Shown piece by piece: positions 27,175-35,871 of a DNA stretch of 64,000 nt. Under the pieces are notes generated by a model, which saw nothing but the letters and a program-made list of their open reading frames with translations, was not told where the DNA came from and did no database searches. The translations under genes were made by a program, and so were the position numbers. The stretch is taken from contig NC_012440.1 in assembly GCF_000021565.1 (NCBI RefSeq), positions 946,210-1,010,209 on the forward strand, read 5' to 3'. The DNA is from Persephonella marina EX-H1. Its GTDB lineage: Bacteria > Aquificota > Aquificia > Aquificales > Hydrogenothermaceae. The number at the start of each line of letters is the position of its first letter. The first letter of the stretch is position 1.

Positions 27175-28287
27175 ATGCAAAAAGTGGACTACCTGAAGGA
27201 CTTTAGAGATCCAAAGAGAATAAAAGCTCTTGCAAAACTGATACAAAAAGAGGTAAGAAGACCAGTTAATGTTATGGAAGTGTGTGGTGGACATACCCAC
27301 ACAATAATGAAATACGGACTAAACCAGATACTTCCCCCAGAGATACAGTTTGTCCACGGTCCTGGCTGTCCTGTATGTATAATGCCAAAGGAAAGGATTG
27401 ATCATGCTGTTGCACTTGTTCAGGATGAGAAAAATATAGTTGCAACACTTGGTGATATGATAAGAGTTCCGGGGTCTAAAAGTTCACTCCAGAAAGAAAG
27501 GGCTAAAGGGAAAAAAGTGAGAATGCTTTACGCTCCATTTGATATTCTTAAGATATCGAAGGAGAACCCTGATAAAAATGTTATATACTTTGCGATAGGT
27601 TTTGAGACAACAACACCCATGACAGCTGCCTTAATAGAGAGGGTTCTCCAGGAGAAGATAAAAAATATATACTTCCATATAAACCATGTACTTGTTCCAC
27701 CACCTATAAAGGCGATTATGGATAGTGGTGAGGCAAAAATAGACGCATTTATAGGTCCCGCCCATGTTTCTGTTATAACAGGGGCAAAGATATACCAGGA
27801 GATAGTTGATCTTTACAGAACACCTGTTGTTATTGCAGGTTTTGAGCCTGTTGATATTATGGAAAGTGTTCTCTGGATCGTAAGACAGTTTAATGATGGC
27901 AGGGTTCAGGTTGAAAATCAGTACAGAAGAGCTGTTACATGGGAGGGAAATATTAAAGCTCAGGAGATGATATACAGATATATGGAACCAAGAGAGACAT
28001 TCAGATGGAGAGGAATAGGAGATATACCGTATTCGGCACTTAAACTTAAGGATAAGTACTCATTTCTGGATGCCGAAAAGGTATTTGGGGATATTTTACC
28101 TGATCAGCCCATAGACGATCACAAACTGTGTATATGCGGTGATATCTTAAAGGGGATTGCAAAACCTTACGACTGCAGGGTTTTTGGAAAATCCTGTACA
28201 CCACAAAACCCTCTCGGTTCATGTATGGTATCTTCTGAGGGAGCCTGTTCCGCATATTACAGATACGGTAAACTCCAGCTTAAGTAG
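27175..28287 (+). CDS. hypD: Hydrogenase formation protein HypD
   Basis: A 370-residue iron-sulphur protein that assembles the Fe(CN)2CO cofactor together with HypC and HypE. The conserved N-terminal motif VMEVCGGHTH, the segment HGPGCPVC, the FAIGFETTTPMTA region and the C-terminal Cys-rich part (CICGDILKG, CRVFGKSCTPQNPLGSCMVSS) hold the 4Fe-4S and redox-active cysteines. Length is normal. It follows the toxin gene after one base, so hypC, the TA pair and hypD are almost certainly one transcript. Confidence 0.97.
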   Translation: MQKVDYLKDFRDPKRIKALAKLIQKEVRRPVNVMEVCGGHTHTIMKYGLNQILPPEIQFVHGPGCPVCIMPKERIDHAVALVQDEKNIVATLGDMIRVPGSKSSLQKERAKGKKVRMLYAPFDILKISKENPDKNVIYFAIGFETTTPMTAALIERVLQEKIKNIYFHINHVLVPPPIKAIMDSGEAKIDAFIGPAHVSVITGAKIYQEIVDLYRTPVVIAGFEPVDIMESVLWIVRQFNDGRVQVENQYRRAVTWEGNIKAQEMIYRYMEPRETFRWRGIGDIPYSALKLKDKYSFLDAEKVFGDILPDQPIDDHKLCICGDILKGIAKPYDCRVFGKSCTPQNPLGSCMVSSEGACSAYYRYGKLQLK

Positions 28288-28344
28288 TAGAAACTCCATC
28301 TTTTCCCAATTATATTAAAGATAAATGATACATACGGAGAAAAG

Positions 28345-30861
28345 ATGGATGATCACAGGTTTTACTCCACACCTGTAAAGGATCTTTTAGATTTTTTCAA
28401 CACAGGACTAAACGGCCTTTCAGATGAAGAAGTAAAGAGAAGAATTGAAAAATACGGACTTAATGAGTTAGAGGAAAAAAAAGAGAGCTCTTTACTGATC
28501 TTCTTCAGACAGTTTAACAACCCACTCGTTTATATACTTATAGTTGCTATTACCATCACTTTCTTTATGGGTGATTATATAGATGCAGGGATTATAGCTG
28601 GAATAGTTTTTGTTAACGGACTTCTCGGTTTCTTCCAGGAGATAAAAGCAAGATCATCTATAGAAGCATTAAAGAAACTTACAGAAACAAAAACAAGAGT
28701 TCTTAGAGATGGAAAGGAAAAAACTGTCTCCGTTTCCCATATCGTACCAGGAGATATAGTTATCCTTGAGGAAGGGGACGTTGTTCCTGCCGATATAAGA
28801 CTTATAGATTCAGTTGGTCTTATGGTTGATGAAGCTATACTTACAGGTGAGTCCATACCTGTTGAGAAGGATGCTTCCATACTCTTAAAAGAGGAAACAC
28901 CTATTTACAACAGGAAAAATATGATATTTAAGGGGACCATCGTTGTTAGAGGTAAGGCGAAAGGTCTTGTTGTTGCAACAGGGAGAAGAACTGAGATAGG
29001 AAAGATAGCTGAGAGGATAAAGGAGAAATCACCTGAAACACCTTTAAACAGAGCCTTAAAAAGATTTTCAATGAAATGGATGATCATACTTTTCTTTATT
29101 CTGATATTTATATTTGTTTTAGGTCTTATCCAGGGTAGAGATCTTTACAAACTATTTATGCTTATAATCTCTGAGCTTGTTTCAGCTGTACCGGAAGGCC
29201 TTCCACTTGTTGTAACATTCGTTCTTGTTATAGGGGCTTTAGCTTTAGCAAAGAGAAAAACACTTGTTAAATACCTTCCTTCAGTTGAGACCTTAGGAAG
29301 TGCAACATTTATAGTCTCTGACAAAACAGGAACAATAACAGAGGGGAAACTGAAAGTCGAAGAGTATACGGCAGAAGATGAAGAATTCCTTTTTCTGACA
29401 GCCTCTCTCTGTAATGATGCAACACTGGAAAAAGGAGATCCTCTTGAGATAGCACTTTTAAGATGGCTTGATGAAATGGGGATAGACTGGATTGATATGA
29501 GGGAGAGATACACAAGACTCTGGGAACAGCCATTTGATACAAAGCTCAGATTTATGGCCACCGTAAATGAGATTGATGGGAAAAAATACCTGCTGATAAA
29601 GGGAGCTTTTGAATCACTTATTGAACTTGCAGAAAACAGGGATGAAAAACTTTTTAAAGAACACGACAGAATGGCAGAAAAGGGGTTGAGGGTTTTAGCA
29701 TTTGGGTATACTGAGGTGGATAGAAAACCAGAAAGTCTAACAGACATAAAAATTAAGATATCCGGGCTTGTAGGCTTTATTGATCCACCTAAGGAAGGGG
29801 TAAAGGAGGCTGTGGAGATAGCAAAAAGAGCCGGAATAAGGGTGATAATGGTAACAGGTGATAACTTAAAAACGGCAAAGGCTGTTGCTGAGAAGGTATC
29901 TATCTTCGGAAAAGGGGATATAGCCCTTTTAGGATCGGATATAAAAAAATACAGTGATGATGAGCTTTACCAGATACTTAAAAGAACATCAGTTATCGCA
30001 AGGGCAACTCCTGAGGATAAGTACAGAATAGTGAAGGTTCTCCAGAAAAATAAAGAGATAGTTGCTGTAACAGGGGACGGAGTAAATGATGTTCCGGCTT
30101 TAAAGGTTGCAGATTTAGGTATAGCTATGGGTTCGGGAACAGAGGCGGCTAAAGATGTTGCAAAGATGATAATAACTGACAACAATCTTGCGGTCATTGT
30201 TGATGCTGTCAAACAGGGAAGGATAATAGCACACAACATAAGAAAGGTTATTTACTACCTTCTCTCCTGTAGCTTTGGAGAGATAATGCTATTAACATCA
30301 GCATTTTTACTCAAACTCCCTCTCCCTTTATATCCCCTGCAGATTTTATGGATAAATGTTGTTACAGAGGGTGTTCAGGACAAAACATTCCCTTTCAGCA
30401 GAGAAGAGAAGGATGTTATGTCAGAAAAACCAAAAAAGCCTGAAAAAACATTTTTTGATAAAAAACAGCTTTTTGATATATCTTTTACGGCCTTTTTCAT
30501 GGGAGGTGTTAATCTTATTCTTTTTATATACCTTCTTGAGGTTACAACATATGAAAGGGCCGTTGGTATAACATTTACATCACTTATAGCTAACCAGTGG
30601 TTCAACGGATTTCAGGCTATAAGAGAAGAACCTTTCTTTAAAAATATAATAAAAAGTTTTACAGTAAATCCTTATATGTATCTTGGCGTTGGGATAGGTG
30701 TTGCTTTACAGCTTTCAGCAACTTATCTCTTTCCTCAATGGCTTCACACTGTTCCACTTACTTTAAATGACTGGCTTTTAATACTTTTAACATGTACATC
30801 ACTGTTTCTGATTATTGAGATAAAAAAATGGGTTGAGTATATGATGGAAAGGAAGATCTAA
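28345..30861 (+). CDS. P-type cation ATPase (P2 type, probably Ca2+ or Mn2+)
   Basis: An 838-residue membrane pump. The cation N-terminal domain is followed by the actuator TGES loop (ILTGESIPV), the TM4 motif VPEGLP typical of P2 ATPases, the phosphorylated Asp326 in DKTGTITEG, and the hinge GDGVNDVPAL. In the TM6 region the motif reads N-x-x-T-E where the sarcoplasmic Ca2+ pump has N-x-x-T-D, so Ca2+ or Mn2+ transport is likely but not certain. The stop overlaps the start of a cation/Ca2+ exchanger gene as TAATG. The pair lies between hypD and hypE. Confidence 0.9.
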   Translation: MDDHRFYSTPVKDLLDFFNTGLNGLSDEEVKRRIEKYGLNELEEKKESSLLIFFRQFNNPLVYILIVAITITFFMGDYIDAGIIAGIVFVNGLLGFFQEIKARSSIEALKKLTETKTRVLRDGKEKTVSVSHIVPGDIVILEEGDVVPADIRLIDSVGLMVDEAILTGESIPVEKDASILLKEETPIYNRKNMIFKGTIVVRGKAKGLVVATGRRTEIGKIAERIKEKSPETPLNRALKRFSMKWMIILFFILIFIFVLGLIQGRDLYKLFMLIISELVSAVPEGLPLVVTFVLVIGALALAKRKTLVKYLPSVETLGSATFIVSDKTGTITEGKLKVEEYTAEDEEFLFLTASLCNDATLEKGDPLEIALLRWLDEMGIDWIDMRERYTRLWEQPFDTKLRFMATVNEIDGKKYLLIKGAFESLIELAENRDEKLFKEHDRMAEKGLRVLAFGYTEVDRKPESLTDIKIKISGLVGFIDPPKEGVKEAVEIAKRAGIRVIMVTGDNLKTAKAVAEKVSIFGKGDIALLGSDIKKYSDDELYQILKRTSVIARATPEDKYRIVKVLQKNKEIVAVTGDGVNDVPALKVADLGIAMGSGTEAAKDVAKMIITDNNLAVIVDAVKQGRIIAHNIRKVIYYLLSCSFGEIMLLTSAFLLKLPLPLYPLQILWINVVTEGVQDKTFPFSREEKDVMSEKPKKPEKTFFDKKQLFDISFTAFFMGGVNLILFIYLLEVTTYERAVGITFTSLIANQWFNGFQAIREEPFFKNIIKSFTVNPYMYLGVGIGVALQLSATYLFPQWLHTVPLTLNDWLLILLTCTSLFLIIEIKKWVEYMMERKI

Positions 30862-31853
30862 TGCTCTGGCTGGTATTTTTAGCTTTAATGCTTGTTATAT
30901 TTTTTACAGGAAAGAGGCTCGTAAAGTACGGGGATATGATCGCTGAAAAGCTTAACATCGGAAGAACAACTGTAGGTGTTATATTTGTTGCATCTATTAC
31001 ATCTCTCCCTGAGCTGATAACAGGTATAAGCTCTGTAACATATGCAGACACACCTGATATAGCAGCTGGAGATATATTCGGAAGCTGTATGTTTAACTTG
31101 CTGATTCTGGCTTTTCTTGATGCATTTTTCAGGGATAAGCCAATCACAACAAAAGTCCATCATGGTCTTACACTATCCACAGCCTTTGGTATTATCATGA
31201 TAACCGTAGCAGGAATGGGAATATTTCTTGGTGATTTTATACCATCAGTTGGATGGATAAGTTACACATCAATCCTGATTATTGTTATATACCTTATAGC
31301 TGTAAAGATTGTGACAGATTATGAAAGAAGACTTATAGCAAGGTCTGTAAAAAAGGCTGCACAGGAACTCCTGTATGAGGGAATAACAACCAGAGAGATA
31401 TTTATAAGGTACTTAATCAACGCATCAATCCTTGTTTTTGCTGCTGTTTTTTTACCAAAAGTTGGTAAGATTATCTCTCATCAGTACGGACTAACTGAAA
31501 CGTTTTTTGGAACACTTTTTGTCGCACTTACAACATCACTTCCCGAATTTGCAGTTTCTATAGCAGCTATAAAAATGAATATGATAACAATATCTGTGGC
31601 TAACATCTTAGGGAGCAATATCTTTAATATCTTTATACTTGCTATAGATGATATCTTTTATATGAAAGGATCTCTTTTCGCAGACATGAGCGATCTGAAT
31701 ATGACAGGAGCCTTCTCCGCAGTACTTATGAGCAGTGTTGTTATAATAGGCCTGATATACAGAGCAGAGAAGAAGCCTATAAGACTTGCCTTTGAGTCTA
31801 TAGCACTGATAGTTATATATATCGTTACAATGTCTATACTTTATCTTGAATAG
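30861..31853 (+). CDS. CaCA-family Na+(H+)/Ca2+ exchanger
   Basis: A 330-residue membrane protein with two inverted-repeat halves typical of the cation/Ca2+ antiporters. The alpha-repeat motifs are SITSLPELITG followed by GDIFGSCMFNL, and ALTTSLPEFAVS followed by VANILGSNIFNI. About ten membrane segments are expected. It exports Ca2+ against Na+ or H+. Translational coupling (TAATG) with the P-type ATPase suggests both handle the same ion. It ends 62 bases before hypE, which appears to have its own promoter. Confidence 0.88.
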   Translation: MLWLVFLALMLVIFFTGKRLVKYGDMIAEKLNIGRTTVGVIFVASITSLPELITGISSVTYADTPDIAAGDIFGSCMFNLLILAFLDAFFRDKPITTKVHHGLTLSTAFGIIMITVAGMGIFLGDFIPSVGWISYTSILIIVIYLIAVKIVTDYERRLIARSVKKAAQELLYEGITTREIFIRYLINASILVFAAVFLPKVGKIISHQYGLTETFFGTLFVALTTSLPEFAVSIAAIKMNMITISVANILGSNIFNIFILAIDDIFYMKGSLFADMSDLNMTGAFSAVLMSSVVIIGLIYRAEKKPIRLAFESIALIVIYIVTMSILYLE

Positions 31854-31856
31854 CTG

Positions 31857-31886
31857 TAGAATAATTAATGAATATTCATTTATAAT
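31857..31886 (+). promoter_or_regulatory. hypE promoter with a 14-bp palindrome in the spacer
   Basis: A possible -35 (TAGAAT, 31857-31862) and a perfect -10 (TATAAT, 31881-31886) are 18 bases apart. The perfect palindrome AATGAATATTCATT (31867-31880) fills the spacer and abuts the -10. The same 14 bases occur in the same position at the promoter upstream of the Fur/PerR gene (35290-35303). A repressor site is inferred. Confidence 0.6.
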
Positions 31887-31914
31887 AATAAAAATCCTTT
31901 TTGAGGTTAAGGAT

Positions 31915-32913
31915 ATGAAACAGATACTACTTTCTCACGGTGGTGGAGGAGAAGAAACACAGAGACTTATTAAGGATCTATTTTTCAGGTATTTTTCAAA
32001 CCCCATCCTTGAAAAGATGGAAGATGCAGCTGTACTGGAGATTAACTCAAAACTTGCCTTTACGACAGACAGCTTTACAGTATCACCAATATTTTTCAAA
32101 GGGGGAAATATAGGGAAGCTTGCTGTTGCAGGAACTGTTAATGATCTTGCCATGATGGGAGCTCAGCCTCTGTATATGAGCTGCTCGTTCATAATTGAAG
32201 AAGGTTTCCCCTTTGATCATCTTGAAGAGATAGTAAGATCCATGTATGAAGAGATGAAAAAATCTGGAGTAAAGATCGTTACAGGGGATACGAAAGTAGT
32301 TCCAAGAGGCTCAGCTGATAAGATCTTTATCAATACAACAGGAATAGGAAGGATTGTTTACGATGGGATATCAGCCTCAAATATACAGGAGGGAGATATT
32401 ATTCTGGTTTCTGGAACTGTAGGTGACCACGGAGCATGTATAATGGCTCAGAGGGAAGGAATTGAGATGGAAGGAGATCTCAAATCCGACTGTGCTACAT
32501 TATGGCCTGTTGTAAAGGATCTGATAGATTCAGGTATCCCTATAAAAGCTATGAGAGATCCTACAAGAGGCGGTCTTTCAGCTGTTTTAAATGAGTGGGC
32601 AGAGAGTTCAGACATAGGAATAGAGATTGAGGAAGATATGATCCCTGTGAAAGATGAGGTTCAGGGTATGTGCGAACTTCTCGGTCTTGATCCATTAACA
32701 CTTGCAAACGAAGGTAAACTTATAATCGCTGTTCCTGAAGATCAGGCTGAGAAAACCCTTGAAGTTTTAAGGGATAATCCACTTGGAAGAGAGGCCCAGA
32801 TAATAGGTAGGGCTATCTCAGATTATAAAGGAAAGGTCATTCTAAAATCCTCTTACGGCTCTAAAAGAATTTTAGAACCACCGGCAGGTGAGCTGCTACC
32901 AAGAATATGTTAA
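31915..32913 (+). CDS. hypE: Hydrogenase maturation protein HypE
   Basis: A 332-residue protein that dehydrates the thiocarboxamide on its C-terminal Cys to thiocyanate, the source of the cyanide ligands of NiFe hydrogenase. The start is the ATG at 31915 (MKQILLSHGGGGEE), since the open frame upstream has no family similarity and GAGGTTAAGGA sits just before this ATG. The C-terminus ends in PRIC, the essential motif. The middle (FTTDSFTVSP, GTVNDLAMMGA, TGDTKVV) binds ATP. It is followed by a maturation protease gene. Confidence 0.96.
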   Translation: MKQILLSHGGGGEETQRLIKDLFFRYFSNPILEKMEDAAVLEINSKLAFTTDSFTVSPIFFKGGNIGKLAVAGTVNDLAMMGAQPLYMSCSFIIEEGFPFDHLEEIVRSMYEEMKKSGVKIVTGDTKVVPRGSADKIFINTTGIGRIVYDGISASNIQEGDIILVSGTVGDHGACIMAQREGIEMEGDLKSDCATLWPVVKDLIDSGIPIKAMRDPTRGGLSAVLNEWAESSDIGIEIEEDMIPVKDEVQGMCELLGLDPLTLANEGKLIIAVPEDQAEKTLEVLRDNPLGREAQIIGRAISDYKGKVILKSSYGSKRILEPPAGELLPRIC

Positions 32914-32924
32914 AGGATATCGGT

Positions 32925-33497
32925 ATGAAAAAGATAGGTGTTGCAGGAGTAGGAAATGTTCTTTTTAAGGATGAGGGAATAGGCGTGTATGTTGTAAAGT
33001 ATCTGGAAGCCAATTACAGTTTTGATCCTGATATTGATCTAATAGATGCAGGAACACTTGGATTTGGTCTTATGAACTATCTACATGAGTACGATCATCT
33101 TATTATAGTTGATACAATATCTGTGAACGACAGTCCAGGTTCTGTATACAGACTTACACCGGATGACCTATCAGGTATAGCATCCTATCACCAGACAGCA
33201 CATGAGGTTGAGGTTTTACAGATGTTGGAGCTCACACCATTAACAGGTAAGATGGCGGACACTGTAATAATAGGAATAATCCCGGAAGACATTTCAAAAT
33301 CAGAGATAGGTCTTACGGAAAGACTTGAAGATAAACCGTTTAAAACAGCTGTTTTTCAGGTGTTAAAGGAGTTAGAAAGATTAGGTGTCAGGTACAAAAA
33401 GATAAATAACAGAACATTACAGGAAGTTGTTATAGATTTTCTTGGAACATACAACGGAATAACCGGAAAAAGCATCTGGGATAAAGATAAAAACTGA
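32925..33497 (+). CDS. NiFe-hydrogenase maturation protease (HyaD/HybD family)
   Basis: An endopeptidase that trims the C-terminus of the hydrogenase large subunit after nickel insertion. The motif GVGNVLFKDEGIGV contains the nickel-sensing acidic residue. DAGTLGFGL holds the second acidic ligand, and HQTAHEVEVL the His region. I place the start at ATG 32925 (MKKIGVAGVGN, 190 residues) because it has AAAGGAT upstream; an in-frame ATG six codons earlier overlaps the hypE stop and is possible. The C-terminal tail beyond 150 is longer than usual. The hydrogenase itself lies outside the window. Confidence 0.92.
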   Translation: MKKIGVAGVGNVLFKDEGIGVYVVKYLEANYSFDPDIDLIDAGTLGFGLMNYLHEYDHLIIVDTISVNDSPGSVYRLTPDDLSGIASYHQTAHEVEVLQMLELTPLTGKMADTVIIGIIPEDISKSEIGLTERLEDKPFKTAVFQVLKELERLGVRYKKINNRTLQEVVIDFLGTYNGITGKSIWDKDKN

Positions 33498-33555
33498 TTG
33501 CTATTTAATCAAATACAGATTATATTATTTACAAAATAATTTTGATGAGGATAAG

Positions 33556-34263
33556 ATGGATAGCGATATAGATACGCTGTTAAAACTACAGCAGCTGGAT
33601 CTGGAGATAGACAATCTAAAAAAACTGATTGAAAGATTACCTGAGGAGATAAAATCACTTGAAAAAAAGAAATCTGATCTGATCCTTAAGTTTGACAAGA
33701 TCAAAAACGATATCAACCATCTTGAAGCCTTAAAAAGGGAAAAAGAGTTAGATATCCAGACTTACGAAGACAAAATTGTAAAGATCCAGTCCTCTCTTGA
33801 AAAGGTAAAAACAAACGAGGAGTATAAGGCTCTTCTGAGAGAAAAGGCACATGCAGAAGAAGCTATAATGGAACTTGAGGACGAGATCCTGAATATCATG
33901 GAAGAGATAGAAAATCTAAGAGAGGAAGAGGCAAAACTTAAAGGTATCGTTGATAAAGAGAAGGTGGAGATAGAAAAGGAGATACAGGAAAAAGAAAAGG
34001 AGCTTGAAGAAGCTAAGGAAAAACTTGAGAAACTACTGAAGGAAAGGGAGGAGTTTTCAAAAACGGTCAGACCACCATTATTATCTAAATATGAGATGAT
34101 AAGGAAGAAAAGAAACGGAAAGGCCGTTGTAATTGTTGACAGCGATACATGTACAGGCTGTTTTATGATAATCCCGCCTAAAGTATACAGTGAGCTTGTA
34201 AAGAGTAAAAAATTACTTACATGTCCCCACTGCGGAAGATTTTTGATATACAGGGAAAGTTAG
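33556..34263 (+). CDS. Coiled-coil protein with a C4 zinc ribbon
   Basis: A 235-residue cytoplasmic protein. Residues 5-170 form a long charged coiled coil. The C-terminus has a zinc ribbon with CTGC and CPHC. This is the layout of the DUF164/C4-type zinc-ribbon family, widespread and linked to nucleic acid or secretion functions in different reports. The ATG follows GAGGATAAG. It overlaps the convergent DapF-like gene by four bases. The function is unknown. Confidence 0.8.
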   Translation: MDSDIDTLLKLQQLDLEIDNLKKLIERLPEEIKSLEKKKSDLILKFDKIKNDINHLEALKREKELDIQTYEDKIVKIQSSLEKVKTNEEYKALLREKAHAEEAIMELEDEILNIMEEIENLREEEAKLKGIVDKEKVEIEKEIQEKEKELEEAKEKLEKLLKEREEFSKTVRPPLLSKYEMIRKKRNGKAVVIVDSDTCTGCFMIIPPKVYSELVKSKKLLTCPHCGRFLIYRES

Positions 34264-35129
34264 TAAGACAGAAACTGCTCAATGATCTCATCACTTAAAA
34301 CACCTCTGCATATCTCCTGAACTTCCCCTGTCATCCTTATATTCCATTCCTCATCAACTGAGATTCTCAGTATTCCTCCAGGCATAACAACGTTAACATC
34401 TCTATCAGTAATTCCCCTTTTCACCATAACAGCTGCAACAGCTGATGAAGATGTTCCTGATGCAAGTGTATATCCTGCTCCCCTTTCCCATATCCTTATC
34501 TCAACCTGATCCCTTGAAACAGGCTTTACAAACTGGACATTTGTTCTGTTAGGGAATATACGATGATTCTCAATAAGTCTTCCATACTTCTTAACTATCT
34601 CATCATCAAGTTTATCAACAATGATCACACAGTGGGGGTTGCCGACAGAAACACAGTTAATCTCAAACTCCCTGTCATCAACAACTATTTTTTCACCTAT
34701 ACACTCATCCTTTTCTATACTGACAGGTATATCCTCTGTTTTAAATGTAGCCTTTCCTATATCAACGGTTATCAGTCTTGCTTTTCCGTTTATAACCTCT
34801 TCAACTCTTGCCCTAACAACTCCCCCCTTTGTCTCAACAGTAAACTCCCTTTTATCTGTAAATCCAAGATCAAAAAGATACTTACAGAATATTCTCAATC
34901 CATTCCCACTTTTTTCAGCCTCAGAGCCATCAGGGTTAAATATCCTTAAACCAAAATCGGCTTTTTCAGAATGAACCTTCAGCAGCACTCCATCGGAACC
35001 TATCCCGAAATGCACATCACATATAGTTTTTATACTCTCACTGGTCAAAGAAAAATCTATATTCTCATCATCCAGAACTATATACTCATTTCCAAGACCG
35101 TGAGACTTAACAAAAAAGTTTTTTTCCAT
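34260..35129 (-). CDS. dapF: Diaminopimelate epimerase-family protein lacking both catalytic cysteines
   Basis: A 289-residue protein alignable along its whole length with DapF, which interconverts LL- and meso-diaminopimelate using two active-site cysteines. Here the first position (GNGxRC in the family) is GNGLRI, with Ile80; a Cys occurs two residues later at 82. The second (GETxACGTG) reads GYTLASGTS, with Ser224. The other family landmarks remain: HGLGNEYIVLD, FNPDGSEAEKSGNG, GNPHCVI, NRTNVQF and IWERGAG. So the fold is clear but the standard two-Cys chemistry is not. It may be a divergent racemase or a neofunctionalised paralogue. Confidence 0.75.
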   Translation of the reverse strand: MEKNFFVKSHGLGNEYIVLDDENIDFSLTSESIKTICDVHFGIGSDGVLLKVHSEKADFGLRIFNPDGSEAEKSGNGLRIFCKYLFDLGFTDKREFTVETKGGVVRARVEEVINGKARLITVDIGKATFKTEDIPVSIEKDECIGEKIVVDDREFEINCVSVGNPHCVIIVDKLDDEIVKKYGRLIENHRIFPNRTNVQFVKPVSRDQVEIRIWERGAGYTLASGTSSSAVAAVMVKRGITDRDVNVVMPGGILRISVDEEWNIRMTGEVQEICRGVLSDEIIEQFLSY

Positions 35130-35280
35130 ACCGGAACCTCTTATTAAGAATTACGGCATTTATGAGGTTATTATTATACGACAGAATTGTTATTAATATC
35201 CTGTTGACAATTTTTTATAATGTCATTAAGATATACTTATATGTATAGAGAGGTAACCCGTTAAAGATAAAAGATATAGG

Positions 35281-35309
35281 TTGACTTTTAATGAATATTC
35301 ATTCATAAT
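35281..35309 (+). promoter_or_regulatory. fur/perR promoter with embedded palindromic operator
   Basis: TTGACT (35281-35286) and CATAAT (35304-35309) are spaced by 17 bases, an ideal sigma-70 layout. The spacer ends with the perfect palindrome AATGAATATTCATT (35290-35303), identical to the one at hypE. Autoregulation by the Fur-family protein is the simplest idea but unproven. Confidence 0.6.
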
Positions 35310-35415
35310 AAGGATGAACTGAATACAGGAAATATATTATTATAATTTATATAGAATTAATAATTAGTATTAATTTTATGATATTTTTCATAAAAACAGG
35401 ATATTTTTGTGATTA

Positions 35416-35438
35416 TAGTAAATAAAAACTATTTACTA
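35416..35438 (+). promoter_or_regulatory. 9-bp inverted repeat just before the fur/perR ribosome site
   Basis: Perfect arms TAGTAAATA and TATTTACTA flank AAAAC. The downstream arm ends one base before the AGAGAGGTAGG ribosome-binding region. It could be a hairpin that limits translation or a second operator. Confidence 0.45.
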
Positions 35439-35451
35439 AGAGAGGTAGGAA

Positions 35452-35871
35452 ATGATTAAAAAAGGAGAGATAGGTGTAGCAACCAAGAAATTAAGAAGAT
35501 CATTCCACAGAGAGATAATATACGATATCATTAGCTCAACAGACATCCATCCTACAGCTGAATGGATTTATGAGAGGGCTAAGAAAGTGATACCGACTAT
35601 CAGTCTCGGTACTGTTTACAGAAACCTGAACATACTTAAAGAAGAAGGAAGAATCATAGAGATAGTTGATGAGAAAGAAGGAAGGTTCGATGCGAAAACA
35701 TACAAACATTACCACTTCAAATGTAAGGTGTGCAACAACATCTACGATGTAGAGAACCTGGACATAATAAAGGTTGACAAAAGTTATTTTGATAAAAGGG
35801 GATTCTCAATAGACGGCTGTGACATCATTTTTAATGGTATCTGTAACCACTGCCTGAGGGAAGGAAATTAA
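35452..35871 (+). CDS. Fur-family regulator, PerR-like
   Basis: A 139-residue metalloregulator. The winged-helix part (HPTAEWIYERAKKVIPTIS, GTVYRNLNILKEEG) is followed by the regulatory metal site with H33, D80, H86, H88 and D99. A structural zinc site is formed by CKVC (91-94) and CNHC (131-134). The Asp in RFD at 80 and the spacing resemble PerR peroxide sensors more than Fur, but iron sensing cannot be excluded. The upstream interval is unusually rich in palindromes. It overlaps the convergent lipB by four bases. Confidence 0.88.
   Translation: MIKKGEIGVATKKLRRSFHREIIYDIISSTDIHPTAEWIYERAKKVIPTISLGTVYRNLNILKEEGRIIEIVDEKEGRFDAKTYKHYHFKCKVCNNIYDVENLDIIKVDKSYFDKRGFSIDGCDIIFNGICNHCLREGN

Larger units (their letters stand above)
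35130..35451. other. Long AT-rich regulatory interval between dapF-like and perR/fur genes
   Basis: These 322 bases hold no convincing gene. Visible items are a possible promoter TTGACA-17-TAAGAT (35204-35232), a second promoter with an embedded palindrome (35281-35309), an inverted repeat TTTTATGA/TCATAAAA (35374-35395) and a hairpin next to the ribosome site (35416-35438). Such density suggests layered control of the Fur/PerR gene. Confidence 0.5.

Noticed and set aside
31846-31914. 23-codon extension of hypE
   Set aside because: It has no similarity to the family and contains the promoter and palindrome.
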